From positions 3,471,501-3,535,500 of the forward strand of contig NW_018344165.1 in the NCBI RefSeq assembly GCF_002099425.1: a stretch of 64,000 bases of DNA, read 5' to 3'. Source of the stretch: Phascolarctos cinereus. Lineage: Eukaryota > Chordata > Mammalia > Diprotodontia > Phascolarctidae. Below, piece after piece: positions 9,870-20,889 of this stretch. Numbering within the stretch: position 1 is the first letter of the stretch; every line of letters begins with the position of its first letter. The notes beneath the pieces were generated by a model. It made no database searches. It was not told the origin of the DNA and saw only the letters and a program-made list of their open reading frames with translations. A program made the translations under genes and the position numbers.

Positions 9870-10525
9870 ATGCAGCCATCAGTTTAGTTCAGACTGTCAT
9901 CACCCTTCACCTGGAATATTGCAATAGCCTTCTAACTGTACTTCCTGCCTCTAATTGTCTCCCTACCTCCAATCCATCCTCCCCACAGCTGCCAAACTTA
10001 TCTTCTAAAGCACAGGTCTGATCATATTATACCACAGTACCACTCTAGTCATGTCCTATTATTTCTATGATCAGATATAAAACCCACTTGGCTTTTAAAT
10101 TTCTTTAAGACTTCTTATCTTTCTAGTCTTTTTACTTATTACTCCCCTCTACACATCTGTAGTCCAGCCATAATGGCCTACACATTGTTCCTAACACATG
10201 ATTATCCCATTTCTGTGTCCTTGCACTGACTATTCCCCAAGCCTAGAATGTTCTCCTTCCCTATAATCCCTAGCTAGCTTCCTCAACTCAAACACCACCT
10301 TCTGCAAAAAGCTTCTTGTGGTCTTTCTCCACCTGCAAGTGCCTTCCCCTATAAAGTTTCCTTGTCTCTACTTTGTATCTACTGCATGTGTACATACTGT
10401 CTCTCCCATTAGAGCATAAGCTCCTTGAGGTAGGACTGTTTTTGCCTTATGTTTGTATCTTCCATTATATGTGAGATATACAGTGCCTGGCACATACTAA
10501 GTGCTAATGGATGTTTACTGATTGG
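9870..10525 (+). mobile_element. L2, long 3' fragment with end
   Basis: Runs from cagactgtcatcacccttca through caatccatcctccccacagc, cttctaaagcacaggtctga, actattccccaagcctagaa, gagcataagctccttgaggt to cagtgcctggcacatactaa and the terminus. ORF2 C-terminal part and 3' UTR. No frame survives. Confidence 0.9.
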
Positions 10526-10674
10526 GGGCATTTCTAAGTAGATGAAACATGCTTTGCAATTATACAAATGACCCAAGTTGCAAATAAAAAGTTCCCACTT
10601 CCCCATTATAGGTGTAGTTTGCTTTAACCAGTTACTCCTTCAAACTTTTAAGCCATTCCTTTTATAGAATATAA

Positions 10675-10800
10675 CAGTCTTGCCATGTGCCTGGGGCAAG
10701 TTATTTCCCTCTCTGAATCTCAGTTTCCTCACCTATAAAATAAAATGATTAAACTACATGACCTCAAAGTTCCCTTTCCAGCTCTAAAAAAAATCCTGAT
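10675..10800 (+). mobile_element. MIR
   Basis: gtgcctggggcaagttattt, ctcagtttcctcacctataa, ttaaactacatgacctcaaa, tccagctctaaa: MIR CORE and 3' part. Confidence 0.7.
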
Positions 10801-11203
10801 TATAACTACAGCAGATTGCCACCTCTTCCATAAATCCTTCTCTAGCATTCCAACCCAAAGTGATCTCTCTCTCCTTGGAACTCAATTAATCTCATGTCAG
10901 AGAGTGACTATGCCAATGGAGTACAAGCTCTGACAGATTCTATCACACTGGAAAGGTTTTGATCACAGCCCAGTCAAAAGCTGTACCTGCTATTCAAAGA
11001 ATACCCTAGCTCAATAAGAAGAAACTCATCATCTGTAGGGTGGCCAGTAGACGATGAATTTTTTGACTGTGCTAATCCACAAGACAAAGAAAAATGAAAC
11101 ATCCTCAGTCCTATGAGGCCTCCTTTCATTTCCACAATAACGAAAAGTGGAATGCTAGAAGAGGGGACAGAGGATGATAAACACTACATGTATTTTAAAC
11201 CAG
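10801..11203. other. Unassigned stretch
   Basis: No family recognised and no coding frame. Confidence 0.45.
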
Positions 11204-11296
11204 CTATAAATATTCACTGTGAATATTTAAATGAGAGACCTCTGTCTAATGACCATGAGCAAATATACTACTGAAGAATTAAAATATATCAATATT
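11204..11296 (+). repeat. Diverged local duplicate, copy B
   Basis: Partner of 9731-9818. Confidence 0.55.
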
Positions 11297-11334
11297 GACT
11301 GTTTCAATGCAAATGAATAATAATGGTTGATTTC

Positions 11335-11570
11335 TTTATAGTGGCTCATCAGGTTTGCAAGACGCTCTACATACATTATCTCATTTGATCCTTAAGGATA
11401 TTCCTGCAATGCAGGCATTATAGTTACTATTATCCCATTTTACAGATAAGAAAATGAGAGCTCTGACAGGTTACATGACTTAACCAGGCTATGCAACAGG
11501 GGTGGAAGGCAAACCTAAGCAGACTGTCTCCAAGTCCAGCACTCAGTTTCTAATATATTTCAATGCCAAA
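11335..11570 (-). mobile_element. THER1-like SINE
   Basis: gtttgcaagacgctctacat, attatctcatttgatcctta, cccattttacagataagaaa and a diverged CORE, in minus-strand THER1 order. Confidence 0.75.
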
Positions 11571-12069
11571 AAGAAAGCAGGGCAAAATGGAAGGATGGTT
11601 TACAAGTTCTTGAAGAGACTAATAAAGGACCTGGCTTAATACAACCCAAGAGCCACAAAAGTAATCATTTTGTGGGACACTGGACTATCTTACCTTGGAG
11701 AACGTAGGATATCTATAACAATAAAAATAAAAAATACAACTACAGCTTATGTGCCAAAACTTGTAGGAGGTACAGAAATTCTACAAATCACTTACTAAGA
11801 TATTCCAGACTAAATCAATATATACTTCTAACATTCAGAGACTCCAATGAACAGGTGTGTACATGGAAGAATGATTTTTAAAATGTCAGAAAATAAGGTT
11901 CCAGATTAAGAAAGAGGCTTTATAGACTACATATAAACCTTATGCCTATATTTATAAATATTTTCTACAAGAAGAGTCAGATGGTTAGCATTGAACAAGA
12001 TGGTGAGCACTGAACATCACAAAAAAATGAAACAGGAAACAACAGATTTCCAATATGGAATTCATTTCT
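11571..12069. other. Unassigned stretch
   Basis: AT-rich, no recognised family. Its right part leads into the repeat copy at 12070 and may belong to the same unknown element. Confidence 0.4.
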
Positions 12070-12235
12070 GAATCAGCTGCCTATGTAGTCAACCCATTAA
12101 CCTGTCAGAGAAAATATCAAAATCAACAACTCAGAAGAAAGGCTATGAGAAGATGACATGATGTGCAATTACAACAGCTCCAACTTGACCTATTAAAAAA
12201 CAAAAAGGACTGGCTAGAGGAAAAAACATTAACAC
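12070..12235 (+). repeat. Unclassified repeat X, copy A
   Basis: Aligns with 13100-13290: shared aggctatgagaagatgacat, tgcaattacaacagctccaa and gactggctagagg against variants in the other copy. Roughly three quarters identical by eye. The two copies bracket an L2 insertion. Could belong to RTE, since RTE sequence follows copy B. Confidence 0.55.
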
Positions 12236-13094
12236 TGATCATATACTTACACTACCCCCAAGTCCATAAACTCCAAGAGCTCCCTAGCACCTCTAGTAAC
12301 AATATAAAAGCATCTGTTTGGTCTTCAAAGGCTTTCATAATCTGACCTTTCCAGTTTTCTAACATCTTTCTTACTCCCTCCAGTTTTCTTACATCTTACT
12401 CCCTCTTGTTCCACTATCCCATGTCCTCACCATATACTCTGTGATCCAGGGATGCCATCCTCCTTGCTATTCCTCAAACATGACACTCCATGTCTAAACT
12501 CTGCCTTTTCACTGGCTGTTCCCCATGTCTGGAATTATCTCTCCTTCAAGTCCCAGCTAAAATGCTACTTTCTACAAGAAGCCTTTTCTGAATCCCCTTC
12601 TTAATGCTAGTGCCTTCCTTCTATTGATTATCTTCAATTTATCTTGTATATGTCATTTATGAGCAGCTAGGTGGCACAGTGGATAGAGTACTGGGCCTAG
12701 AGTCAGGAAGACCCATCTCCCTGAATTCAAATCCAGCCTCAGACACTTACTAGCTATGTGCCTCTGCACAAATCACTTAACCCTGTTTGCCTCAGTTTCC
12801 TCATCTATAAAATGAGCTAGAAAAGGAAATGTCAAATCACTCCAGTAACTTTGCCAAGAAAACCCCAAATAAGGTCACAAAGAGTTGGACACAACTGAAA
12901 TGACTGAACAACAACAATATCATTTATACGTAATTATCTGCATGTTGTCTGCCCCATTAGATTTGTGTGCTCCTCGAGAGTAGGGTCTATTTTTTGTTTT
13001 GTTTGTTTTGTTTTTGTCTTTCTTTGGATCCTCAGCACTTAATACAGTGCCTGACACAAAACAGGTGCTTAATAAATGTTTATTGACTAACTGA
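12236..13094 (+). mobile_element. L2 3' fragment, split by a SINE
   Basis: Left part ccaagtccataaactccaag, ttctttactccctccagttt, cactggctgttccccatgtc, cttctattgattatcttcaa. After the SINE at 12661-12916 it resumes with atgttgtctgccccattaga, cagtgcctgacacaaaacag and tgcttaataaatgtttattg. Confidence 0.9.
12661..12916 (+). mobile_element. CORE-SINE with BovB/RTE-like tail (Mon-1 type)
   Basis: Full-length copy inside the L2: gagcagctaggtggcacagt, CORE, taaaatgagctagaaaagga, agagttggacacaactgaaa and a short AAC tail. L2 continues on both sides, giving the relative age. Confidence 0.9.
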
Positions 13095-13099
13095 CTGAA

Positions 13100-13290
13100 T
13101 CACTGCCTATTCAGTCTACCCATCCACTTGTTACAGAAAAGACCAAAACTGGCACCAACTCAGAGGAAGAAAAAAAAAGCTATGAGAAGATGATATGGCA
13201 TGCAATCACAACAGCTTCAGCCTGACCTATTTTTTTTTTAAATGAGAACTGGCTAAAGGAAAAAAACAATGACACTGACTAGCATAATTT
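13100..13290 (+). repeat. Unclassified repeat X, copy B
   Basis: Partner of 12070-12235. Continues rightward into sequence that shades into an RTE remnant. Confidence 0.5.
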
Positions 13291-13853
13291 CCTACAGAAG
13301 TTTAACCAATACAGAGCGATTACCCTAACAAGGAAAACAAATGAGCCCCAAAACCACCCCAGTTTGCAAACGTTTCCTCTCCTTACCAAGAAAAAAGAGG
13401 TGGAAGTCAAGGGCCGCAACAGTTTAGAACATTAACTCATTTACTAAAACCTATGGAGAAAGAGGGTAGAAGATTAGGAGCAATATTGCCTCATAAATGA
13501 ACAAGAAGCAGTGGGGGGGGGGGAAGAGTTTGCAGAATGCTTGGCATGAAACTCAAATAAGCCAGACCAATCCCACAACATTTAAAGAGGAAACTAGGAG
13601 GTCAACAAACATCAAATTGGAAGAGATCTATTCATTTCTGTAACAAACTATTTTGTTACTTATGACAGTGCAAATACCATACACAGACTAAACACAACAG
13701 TTCCCAATAAGCTAGATAGGAATTAGAAATGGCAGTAAAGAATATGATGCCTGGAAAACAGCTGGCCCAAGACCAAATATACTCATTTAGAAATCTATTT
13801 TAGAGGTAACAGAATTTTGATAAGGCTGATTCTTAAGAAATCTGAAAGATTTC

Positions 13854-14041
13854 ACATGCCTAATACGAAAATATGTATTACATGACTGAACATGTATCAC
13901 CGTTATCAATTTGCTTGCCTTCTCAATGATCGGGGAGGAGAGGGGAGGTGGGAGAGAATATGGAACTCAAAATTGTAAAAAACAAAGGCTAAAAATTGTT
14001 TTCACATGCAATTGAAAAAATACAACATTAAAATTCAAAAC
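13854..14041 (+). mobile_element. L1 3' UTR fragment with 15-bp TSD
   Basis: A short 5'-truncated L1: catgcctaatacgaaaatat, tgactgaacatgtatcaccg, cttgccttctcaatgatcgg and the A-rich end. The 15-base sequence aatctgaaagatttc lies at 13839-13853 and again at 14042-14056, an exact target duplication. It sits inside the RTE copy, so it is younger. Confidence 0.92.
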
Positions 14042-14592
14042 AATCTGAAAGATTTCTAACAATTGAAAGAAAATTACAGATGGCATTACTATCCAAAAGG
14101 ACTACTATGAAGGCAGCAGTGACTGCTAATCTACATGCCTCTCTATGAGATCTACATACACATCTAGGGTAACCTTGAGGAGAATATGAAAAGGGAACAG
14201 GCAGGTTTTCACAAACTGCATTCTGCATCAGACCACATCTTCACAGTTACTCAACTGACTGGAACATGCAGAGCGTACAAAATCTCATTGTGATTATTTC
14301 CTGTTGACAATAAAATGGCATTTGATTTGGTAAAATGAAATCTAGCCACGTCTCCAAGGCATATGTTAAAAATCACACAAGTTTTCATTAGATGCAAAAA
14401 CAGAGACAGATCTGTTCAGTGATGCATTGATTATCAATGTCAATCAAGCAAGGCATAAAATAAAGATAGATGCTAGACAAAGGTGTTCATCATTGTCAGG
14501 GAATATGTCCAGTAAAGAATCCAAATAGAAATGAAATTTCCTGTGGGGGGATGACGTCCTCCAGGTACTCCTGTCTACGCATCTGGAGTGAG

Positions 14593-14755
14593 AGGACCTG
14601 AGATCATTCACATCTCAGATACCTTCTATCTGTGTGATACTGGGCAAGTTAGTGAGCATCCCTGGACCTCAGTTTCCTCATTTATAAAGTGAAAGGACTG
14701 GACTAGATGGCATGAGGTCCCTTCTAGCTCTGAATCTATGACCCTAAGAATTGTG
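14593..14755 (+). mobile_element. MIR inside the RTE remnant
   Basis: gtgatactgggcaagttagt, cctcagtttcctcatttata, ggactagatggcatgaggtc, ccttctagctctgaatctat, in MIR order. Confidence 0.75.
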
Positions 14756-15169
14756 CAGCCCCTTCCAACATCCCCAAGATGCTCCTTAAAATAAAAACCA
14801 TCCTTTTAATACCAATATTCTGGCAACAATGTCTATGAATCTGAGAACACAGTCCCTGAAAAACCAAAACTTCCGGTTCCCTAAAAGGTTAACAGAGACA
14901 CATTGTATGCTGCAGCACATTACTAATGATAACATGCATGCAAGGAATGGCATAAAAGATATGATCCAGTATGTAACCTGAATATTAAAGGTCACAGCAT
15001 AAAATAATTAGAAGAGGCCCAGATCAGATTCCTCTCACAGCTATGGCCCTCTAGAGGGTAGAACAAAAAAGACAGAAGCAATCACAAAAAACAAAATGGA
15101 TAATTCTGATTACATAAAATCAAAGCTCGTCAATTTTATCCTTGCAATGTCTCTCGTATATGTCTCCTT

Positions 15170-15845
15170 CTCTCCTCTCAGACTGCCACCATGCTCATGC
15201 AGACCCTTATTCCCTCATGCCTGAATTATTTCAATAGCCTGCTGGTGGATCTCCCTGCCACAAGTCTCTCCCCACTCCCAATCATCTCCATTCAGCCACT
15301 AAGGTGGTTTTCCTAAAGTTCAGGTCCCAGTATGTCACCCTTCTACTCAGTAAACTCCAGGGGCTCCCTACTGCCTTCAAGATCAAATATAAAATTTTCT
15401 ACTTGGAATTCAAAGTCCTTCATAACCTATTCCCAGCGCCACTACTTTTCTAGTTTTCTTACACCTTATACCTACCACATACTCTTTAATCGAGTGACAC
15501 TTCCTAGAAAATATACTCCACCTCCCAACTCCTGGTATTTTCACTGGCTGTCCTCCATGTCTGGCTATCTCTTAACTCCTCCTGGCTACCTTCAAGTCCC
15601 AGCTAAAAATCTCACCTACAGGAATCCTTTCCTTGATCCCACTTAATGTTAATGCCTTCTCTCTGTTGATTATTTCCTATTTATCCTGCACATAGCTGTT
15701 TACACGTAGTTGTTTGCATGTTGTCTCCTGCAACAGACTGAGCTGCTCAAGAATAAGAACTGTCTTTTGCCATTCTCTGTGCCCCCACTGCTTAGCACGG
15801 TGCCTGGCACATAGTAGGTGCTTAATGAATGTTTATTGACTCTCC
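15170..15845 (+). mobile_element. L2, long 3' fragment with end
   Basis: cctgaattatttcaatagcc, ccactcccaatcatctccat, aaactccaggggctccctac, cactggctgtcctccatgtc, ctctctgttgattatttcct and the terminus cggtgcctggcacatagtag. One of the best-preserved L2 ends here. Confidence 0.92.
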
Positions 15846-15889
15846 AACTAAAAAGGTTTTCCATGAACAAAATCAATCAACTAGGATAA

Positions 15890-16980
15890 GAAAAGAAGTC
15901 ATTGCAAATTTTTAAAAAATTGTACTGATTATCTCTGAAAAGGGATACACACATATTTATCCAAGATAGAAGAACAGTTAGACGGACCGATGGATGGATA
16001 GATAGATAGATAAATAGATGATAGACAGATAGATAGATAGATAGATTTCCAAGACAGGAGATAAAATACTTAATGCTAAGATTCATTCCCCAATGGATAA
16101 GAACAAACAGCTCTCAATGAACTACAAATTAACACTATTTGAAACATTGTTCCAAATCATTAATAATGACAGAAATAAAAATCAAAACAACTCTGAGACT
16201 TCCCCTCACACTCAACAAAGTAGAAAAATGATAAAATATGGGAATTACTGATACTGGAGGAGTTGTGGAAAAATCAGTAAATATGTACACACCTTTAGTA
16301 GCATTATGAATTGGTCTCAACATTCTGGAAAACAATTTGATATTATATTAAGAAAGTGATTAAAATGCCCATATTCTTTGAGCCTGAGATCCCTCTGTTA
16401 GGCATTTATCCTAAAGAAGTCTATGACAAAAAGAAAGGTCTCATGTAGGCCAAAATATTTATAGCAACACTTTTTGTAGTAGCAAAGAATTAGAAACAAA
16501 GTACATGTCCATTAACTATTAAATGACTGAACAAAGGGTACTTAAATGTAATGGAATATTACTGCACAAAGATGATAGATAATAAATCATGAAAATCAAG
16601 ATTACAGAGGACAGAAAGACATATGAAATGATGGAAAGGGAAGTAAGCAAAATCATGGAAAAATATACCTTAACAACTCCAACAATGGATATTGACAGAA
16701 CAACAACAAAACAATCAAAACTGAAGGGTGCGTTACTATCAAGCCTGGTGCTAAAGAAGAGATAGAAGAATACACCACCCTCTCTTCTTTGTAGAAGTGG
16801 GGGGACTATACGGAATACTGCAAATAACATCAGATTTTGCTAATGTATTGGTTAGTTTTACTGAACCACTTTGGTTTTTTTCCTCTCTCTTTTTTTAGTC
16901 TTTGTTTTAAGGGATGGCCCTCTGAATGGGGTGGAGGGGATGAGAAAGTTGATGTAAAAAACAAAAATTTCTTTAAAAAA
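15890..16980 (+). mobile_element. L1 3' end (older subfamily)
   Basis: ORF2 C-terminal region and 3' UTR: gagcctgagatccctctgtt, aatatttatagcaacacttt, gtagtagcaaagaattagaa, aatggaatattactgcacaa, then the UTR with agaagtggggggactatacg. A GATA microsatellite lies inside at 15993-16046. Many small changes; no open frame. Confidence 0.85.
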
Positions 16981-17080
16981 TTTATATATGTGTACATGTG
17001 TTTTACATGTGTGTGTGTATATGTATGTGTGTATATATATACACACACACACATATATATATATATATATTACATAATAT
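16981..17080. repeat. TG/TA microsatellite at an L1 end
   Basis: TATG, TGTG, CACA and TATA tracts directly after the L1 tail; yields spurious frames on both strands. Confidence 0.95.
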
Positions 17081-17086
17081 CTGGAT

Positions 17087-17241
17087 CCATGCTGTCAAAC
17101 TCAAATAGAAATAGGTTATTAAGTTGTATATAAGGATCCTTGTGGGCAACACACTGACTCAGAAAACCACAATTAACATTACCTATATTCTGTTGTACTT
17201 TAATCTAGTTCCCCAGCTGACCATGTGTGACACCTCAAATC
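17087..17241. mobile_element. Possible hAT-type MITE, third family
   Basis: Left end catgctgtcaaactcaaat and right end tgtgtgacacctc are inverted partners with a gtgtcaaac-like core, a motif seen at hAT ends. Interior includes aaggatccttgtgggcaaca. No clear target duplication. Confidence 0.5.
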
Positions 17242-17544
17242 CAGATGATAAAAAGGACCATTGTGATCAGAAAAAGAAGACCAGTAATGTCACAAGAGCA
17301 TGAGCTAACATCCAATCTGAGTGCTGCCCTGGTACAACTACAAAGTTAGAAGACCTACAGGAGGACCTCTACCATGTTGGTTAGAACCCTTATGGAGAAT
17401 TTGTGGAAGGACATAGACAAGAGTCTCATAGGATGAAAAGAAAACTGTCATCAAGGACACCATGGATTCATTAAAGAAATACTGATGACAATACAAGCTG
17501 AAAGCAGAAAAGGTACTACTTAAATTGTATTTTTGGTGCAGAGT
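17242..17544. other. Unassigned stretch
   Basis: No family or gene recognised. A short minus frame across it has no recognisable domain. Confidence 0.4.
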
Positions 17545-17732
17545 GATTTCACTGGCTTTAGCAACTCCTAAAGAGGAAACTGTCTTTACCAATGCAGATC
17601 AACAGCTCTGCTGCAATTTAAGAGTCTTGCAGAGTTGCTTAAGGCTCTGAGATATTAAGTGACTTGTCCATGGTCACATAACTAGAGACATCACTTGAAC
17701 CCAGGTCTTCCTCACTCAAAGGCCAGTTCTTT
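17545..17732 (-). mobile_element. MAR1-like SINE
   Basis: Minus-strand order of the MAR1 tail and body: gtgatttcactggctttag, taccaatgcagatcaacagc, tgcagagttgcttaaggctc, aagtgacttgtccatggtca, ttgaacccaggtcttcctca. Followed by a GATA/GACA microsatellite to 17775. Confidence 0.8.
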
Positions 17733-17869
17733 AAGACAGATAGATAGATAGACAGAAAGCAGACAGACAGATGTATATACCACATATATGTATACATGTA
17801 CATTTAAATTTCACAGGTTTGTCTTATTTCCTTAATAACAGCTGTCTATAAAACTCAAGATTTATATAG

Positions 17870-17990
17870 CATCAACACCACAAAACACCTATGAAGTAGC
17901 TAGAACATGTATTATAACCATTTTACAGATGAGGAAACTGAAATGATTTGCTCAACATCAGAAAGCTTCTAAGTGTTGGTAATCAGTCTA
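17870..17990 (-). mobile_element. MIR-like fragment
   Basis: cattttacagatgaggaaac and gaaatgatttgctcaacatc. Confidence 0.6.
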
Positions 17991-18799
17991 AGGTCTAGGA
18001 TGACTGGAATCAGACTTTCTACATTTATGTATCCACATTGCCTTACATTGAATAGGTATTTATATATGTGTTGATTTGATTTAAAAATTAGGAATACCAC
18101 AGGTATCTGAGGCAGAAAACCAATCATGTCAAAAATTAAGGAACCACAGATTTATATTGGGTTTGCCTTTACAAAACACTTTCCTTAACAAGAACCTGTA
18201 TGGTAGAAGAGGAAAACCAAAAAGGAACCAAGGGCAAAAAGCATAAAAATACAAAGAGCAGAATTATCAGAGTAATAATGGTAATATGACTTGAGAAAAA
18301 CTGAAATTGATAAATGAAACAAACCAACAAAGAGACAAGTCTTCAAAAACATATTAAAGGAGCTGAAGTTCTCCAAGCACAACTCTCAGTCACTGAATTC
18401 CATCAAATCATACTGGGAGGCCTCCAACAATGATGGGTAAAATTTATTCAGTTCTCTTAGGATGGAGTGACCCACAGAGATCCAGGGTCATAAGCCTTTT
18501 TTTTTTCCCCTTGAAACTGACAAATTCCTCGACATAACATGCTGGAAGCCAAGTTGTCTCAGACAACCACAACATAAGTGTGAGAGAAAAAAAAAGATCT
18601 ACAAACCTCACAGCTTGACAGTTGAAGGAAATAAATATTTAGTAAACAGACCACTACTATGATGAATGTTCCAAAAATCAAACTTCTCTTTGGGAGGTAG
18701 ACATAGTACAGAAATGTGTATGAGGAAGGCAAATTGTGAAATTATTATTTAAGGAGATACTGTCTAACACATATTTTAGAAGGATCACTCAAAGGTTAC
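17991..18799. other. Unassigned stretch
   Basis: AT-rich with no family recognised, no strong open frame and no tandem structure. Confidence 0.45.
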
Positions 18800-19350
18800 C
18801 TGAGAACTCTTATCTGCTATAAATTGATGCCCTTTTCTCAGTCTTCTTCTTCCTTGATCTCACTGCATCTCTTAACACTGTTGACTACTTTCCGTCCTCC
18901 TTCCTGGATACTGTTTCCCAAGACACTGCCCTCTTCTGGTTCACCTACCAATCAGACTGCTCTGTTTCCTTCTCCTTTGATGGTTCATATCTATCTATCC
19001 CCTTTTTCCCCCCTCTCCCCACTAAATGTGAATGTCCTATGAAGCTCTGACCTACAGGCTTTCTCTTTTTCTTTCTCTAAATTTTCTCCCTAAGGAAGTT
19101 CATCTTTTTACCTGGGTTCAATTATGTTCTCTTTTTAGATGACTTCCAAATTTATGCATGTATTGCTAATGGCCCTTCTGAACACTATTCCCCTATCTCC
19201 AAGGCCCTGCTGGACTTCTCTACTCAGAAATTCCACTGACACCTGCACTTCAACATACTCAAATCTGAATTCTTCATCTGTCCGCCTAAACCACTGCTCT
19301 GCCAAAGTTTCCTGTTTCTGTTGAGGGCACCCAACTTTGTAACTCTCCAG
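18800..19350 (+). pseudogene. L2 reverse transcriptase remnant
   Basis: One frame near 18852 reads LDLTASLNTVDYF, a decayed form of the L2 motif LLDLSAAFDTVDH, and the following text matches the order of the L2 palm and thumb. Stops and shifts break it later. It is the most 5' L2 piece in the window. Confidence 0.75.
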
Positions 19351-19984
19351 TAATACTAGAGGACTCTTTTCTGATGTTTCTTATTTTTCAGTTAGGTTAA
19401 GGTAGATAGAAATGGCAGAATAGACTGCTGGAATCAGAGAATCAGAGGGAGTGAGAGTATGGGAACCATTGGTGAATGAGTCCAGGCAAGAGTATCAGTG
19501 AGGTCTGTTGATGAAGACAGGTGATTTAGGAGATTCAAGGTAAAGGGCGCAGCCATTAACCGTCCTTAGATAGATGGTGTTGGTTTGGTGATATCAGCCA
19601 TTACCAAAAGAGGCCATTGAACTGACTTTGTATGTTAACATGAGCAAGCACACAGAAAACAGATATAAATAGTCTAGTCGAATTTTCTAACTTCATTAAC
19701 CCTAAAACTAGAATCAGAAGCTCTAAGATATGCTAAAAATGGGAGTCTACAAAATATAACACTGATATGTTACAGCTGATATATCACATTTCTGGATTTG
19801 TACTCTGTTCCTGAAGAAAGCATTCATGTCATATAGGCATGAGGTTTCTAAGCAGTGTTTAACCTTGGGCTTTTGGCATTTGGCCTCTGTTTTTTTCCTC
19901 CTCAAAACTGAGCTATATTTTCCAATATATTTTTCACCATCGTTCCAAATGCCCACTTTCGTATTGACAATAGCCTAATATTAT
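19351..19984. other. Unassigned stretch
   Basis: No family or gene recognised. Confidence 0.4.
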
Positions 19985-20460
19985 GACATATATTAACCAG
20001 AATTTTGAGTTCTTTGTAAAATTTCTCTACCTCTTCACCAGCTACAAAAATGATGGCTTATAAATAAGCTTCAATTATCTTCATGGAGATCCTTTTTTAT
20101 CCTCATCATGGCCATTGCAAGATAAGATGACAATATCTCACAGAACACTTTCCAGTTTATGGGTGCAAAATGAAATCAATTCCACAACCTCTTTTTGTTT
20201 GCCTTTTCAAAGAGAATCCATGAGCCATTCTTCCTTTTAGCTTTAACTTCCTTACGTATTCTGACTTCACTTACAGAAAGAATAGCAATACTAATGTGGT
20301 TTAATTTTTCTAATAATACATTAATTCTTTCATCATTGGCCAAAGATCTAACATTTATAATGCCTACAGCTATGTTAATATTTATAGATGCTTTAAAAAC
20401 ATTATTTTTAACATCTTCTGATGCTTTTCCACTGCTCCATTCTCGTCACTATGGAAGGAG
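19985..20460 (-). pseudogene. RTE LINE endonuclease remnant, inverted
   Basis: The minus strand reads ISIAILSVSEVR, then KNGSWILFEKANKK, then FHFAPINWKVFCEILSSYLA, in the order of the RTE APE-type endonuclease (the family reads like IGLCETR ... VGFIVAP ... RI). Decayed by stops. It lies head to head with a plus-strand RTE reverse transcriptase at 20.9 kb. Confidence 0.7.
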
Positions 20461-20559
20461 ATGACATAATCTTGAAATTATTGATGGATTATTTTACAAA
20501 ATATCGCTGTTAAAGGAAAGTATCAAAAGAATGGGAAAAATTGTAGATGGTATTTTTTC

Positions 20560-20745
20560 CCAGACCTGTGATTTCAGTGGTATAGAGAACTTCTTCTATC
20601 AACATGGAATAGCAACATCTCTATGGTTTTAGTTTTAGAGTGTCGCATGGGGGCACTAAGAGTTAAGTTAAGCAACTTCCCCAGGGTGTGAAACAGGACT
20701 TACCAGGTCTTCCTGTCTCTGAAGCTAGCTCTCTATCAAGTACAT
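20560..20745 (-). mobile_element. MAR1-like SINE
   Basis: gacctgtgatttcagtggta, agagaacttcttctatcaac, gttaagcaacttccccaggg, ttaccaggtcttcctgtctc: MAR1 in reverse. Lies between the two RTE pieces. Confidence 0.8.
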
Positions 20746-20889
20746 TATTATTATCTCCCCCAAAACAGGAAATTGAGGGTACGTAACAGAACAATATGCC
20801 TACTTTCTCATCCTTACATTAACTTCATGAAAACTATCTAAACACATATCAAAGTTGGGTAAAAATATTAAGACACAGGCAGACATCTT

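Larger units (their letters stand above)
13650..15030 (+). pseudogene. RTE LINE remnant, reverse transcriptase region
   Basis: From 14195 one frame reads EQAGFHKLHSASDHIFTVTQ, then a short stretch, a stop, and VDNKMAFDLVK: the fingers and the (F/V)xDYxxAFD catalytic region of RTE reverse transcriptase, with the usual Asp-Tyr altered to Asp-Asn. The 14.85-15.03 kb part resembles the C-terminal NGIKDMIQYV region. An L1 tail (13854-14041) and a MIR (14593-14755) interrupt it. Decayed, non-functional. Confidence 0.75.
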
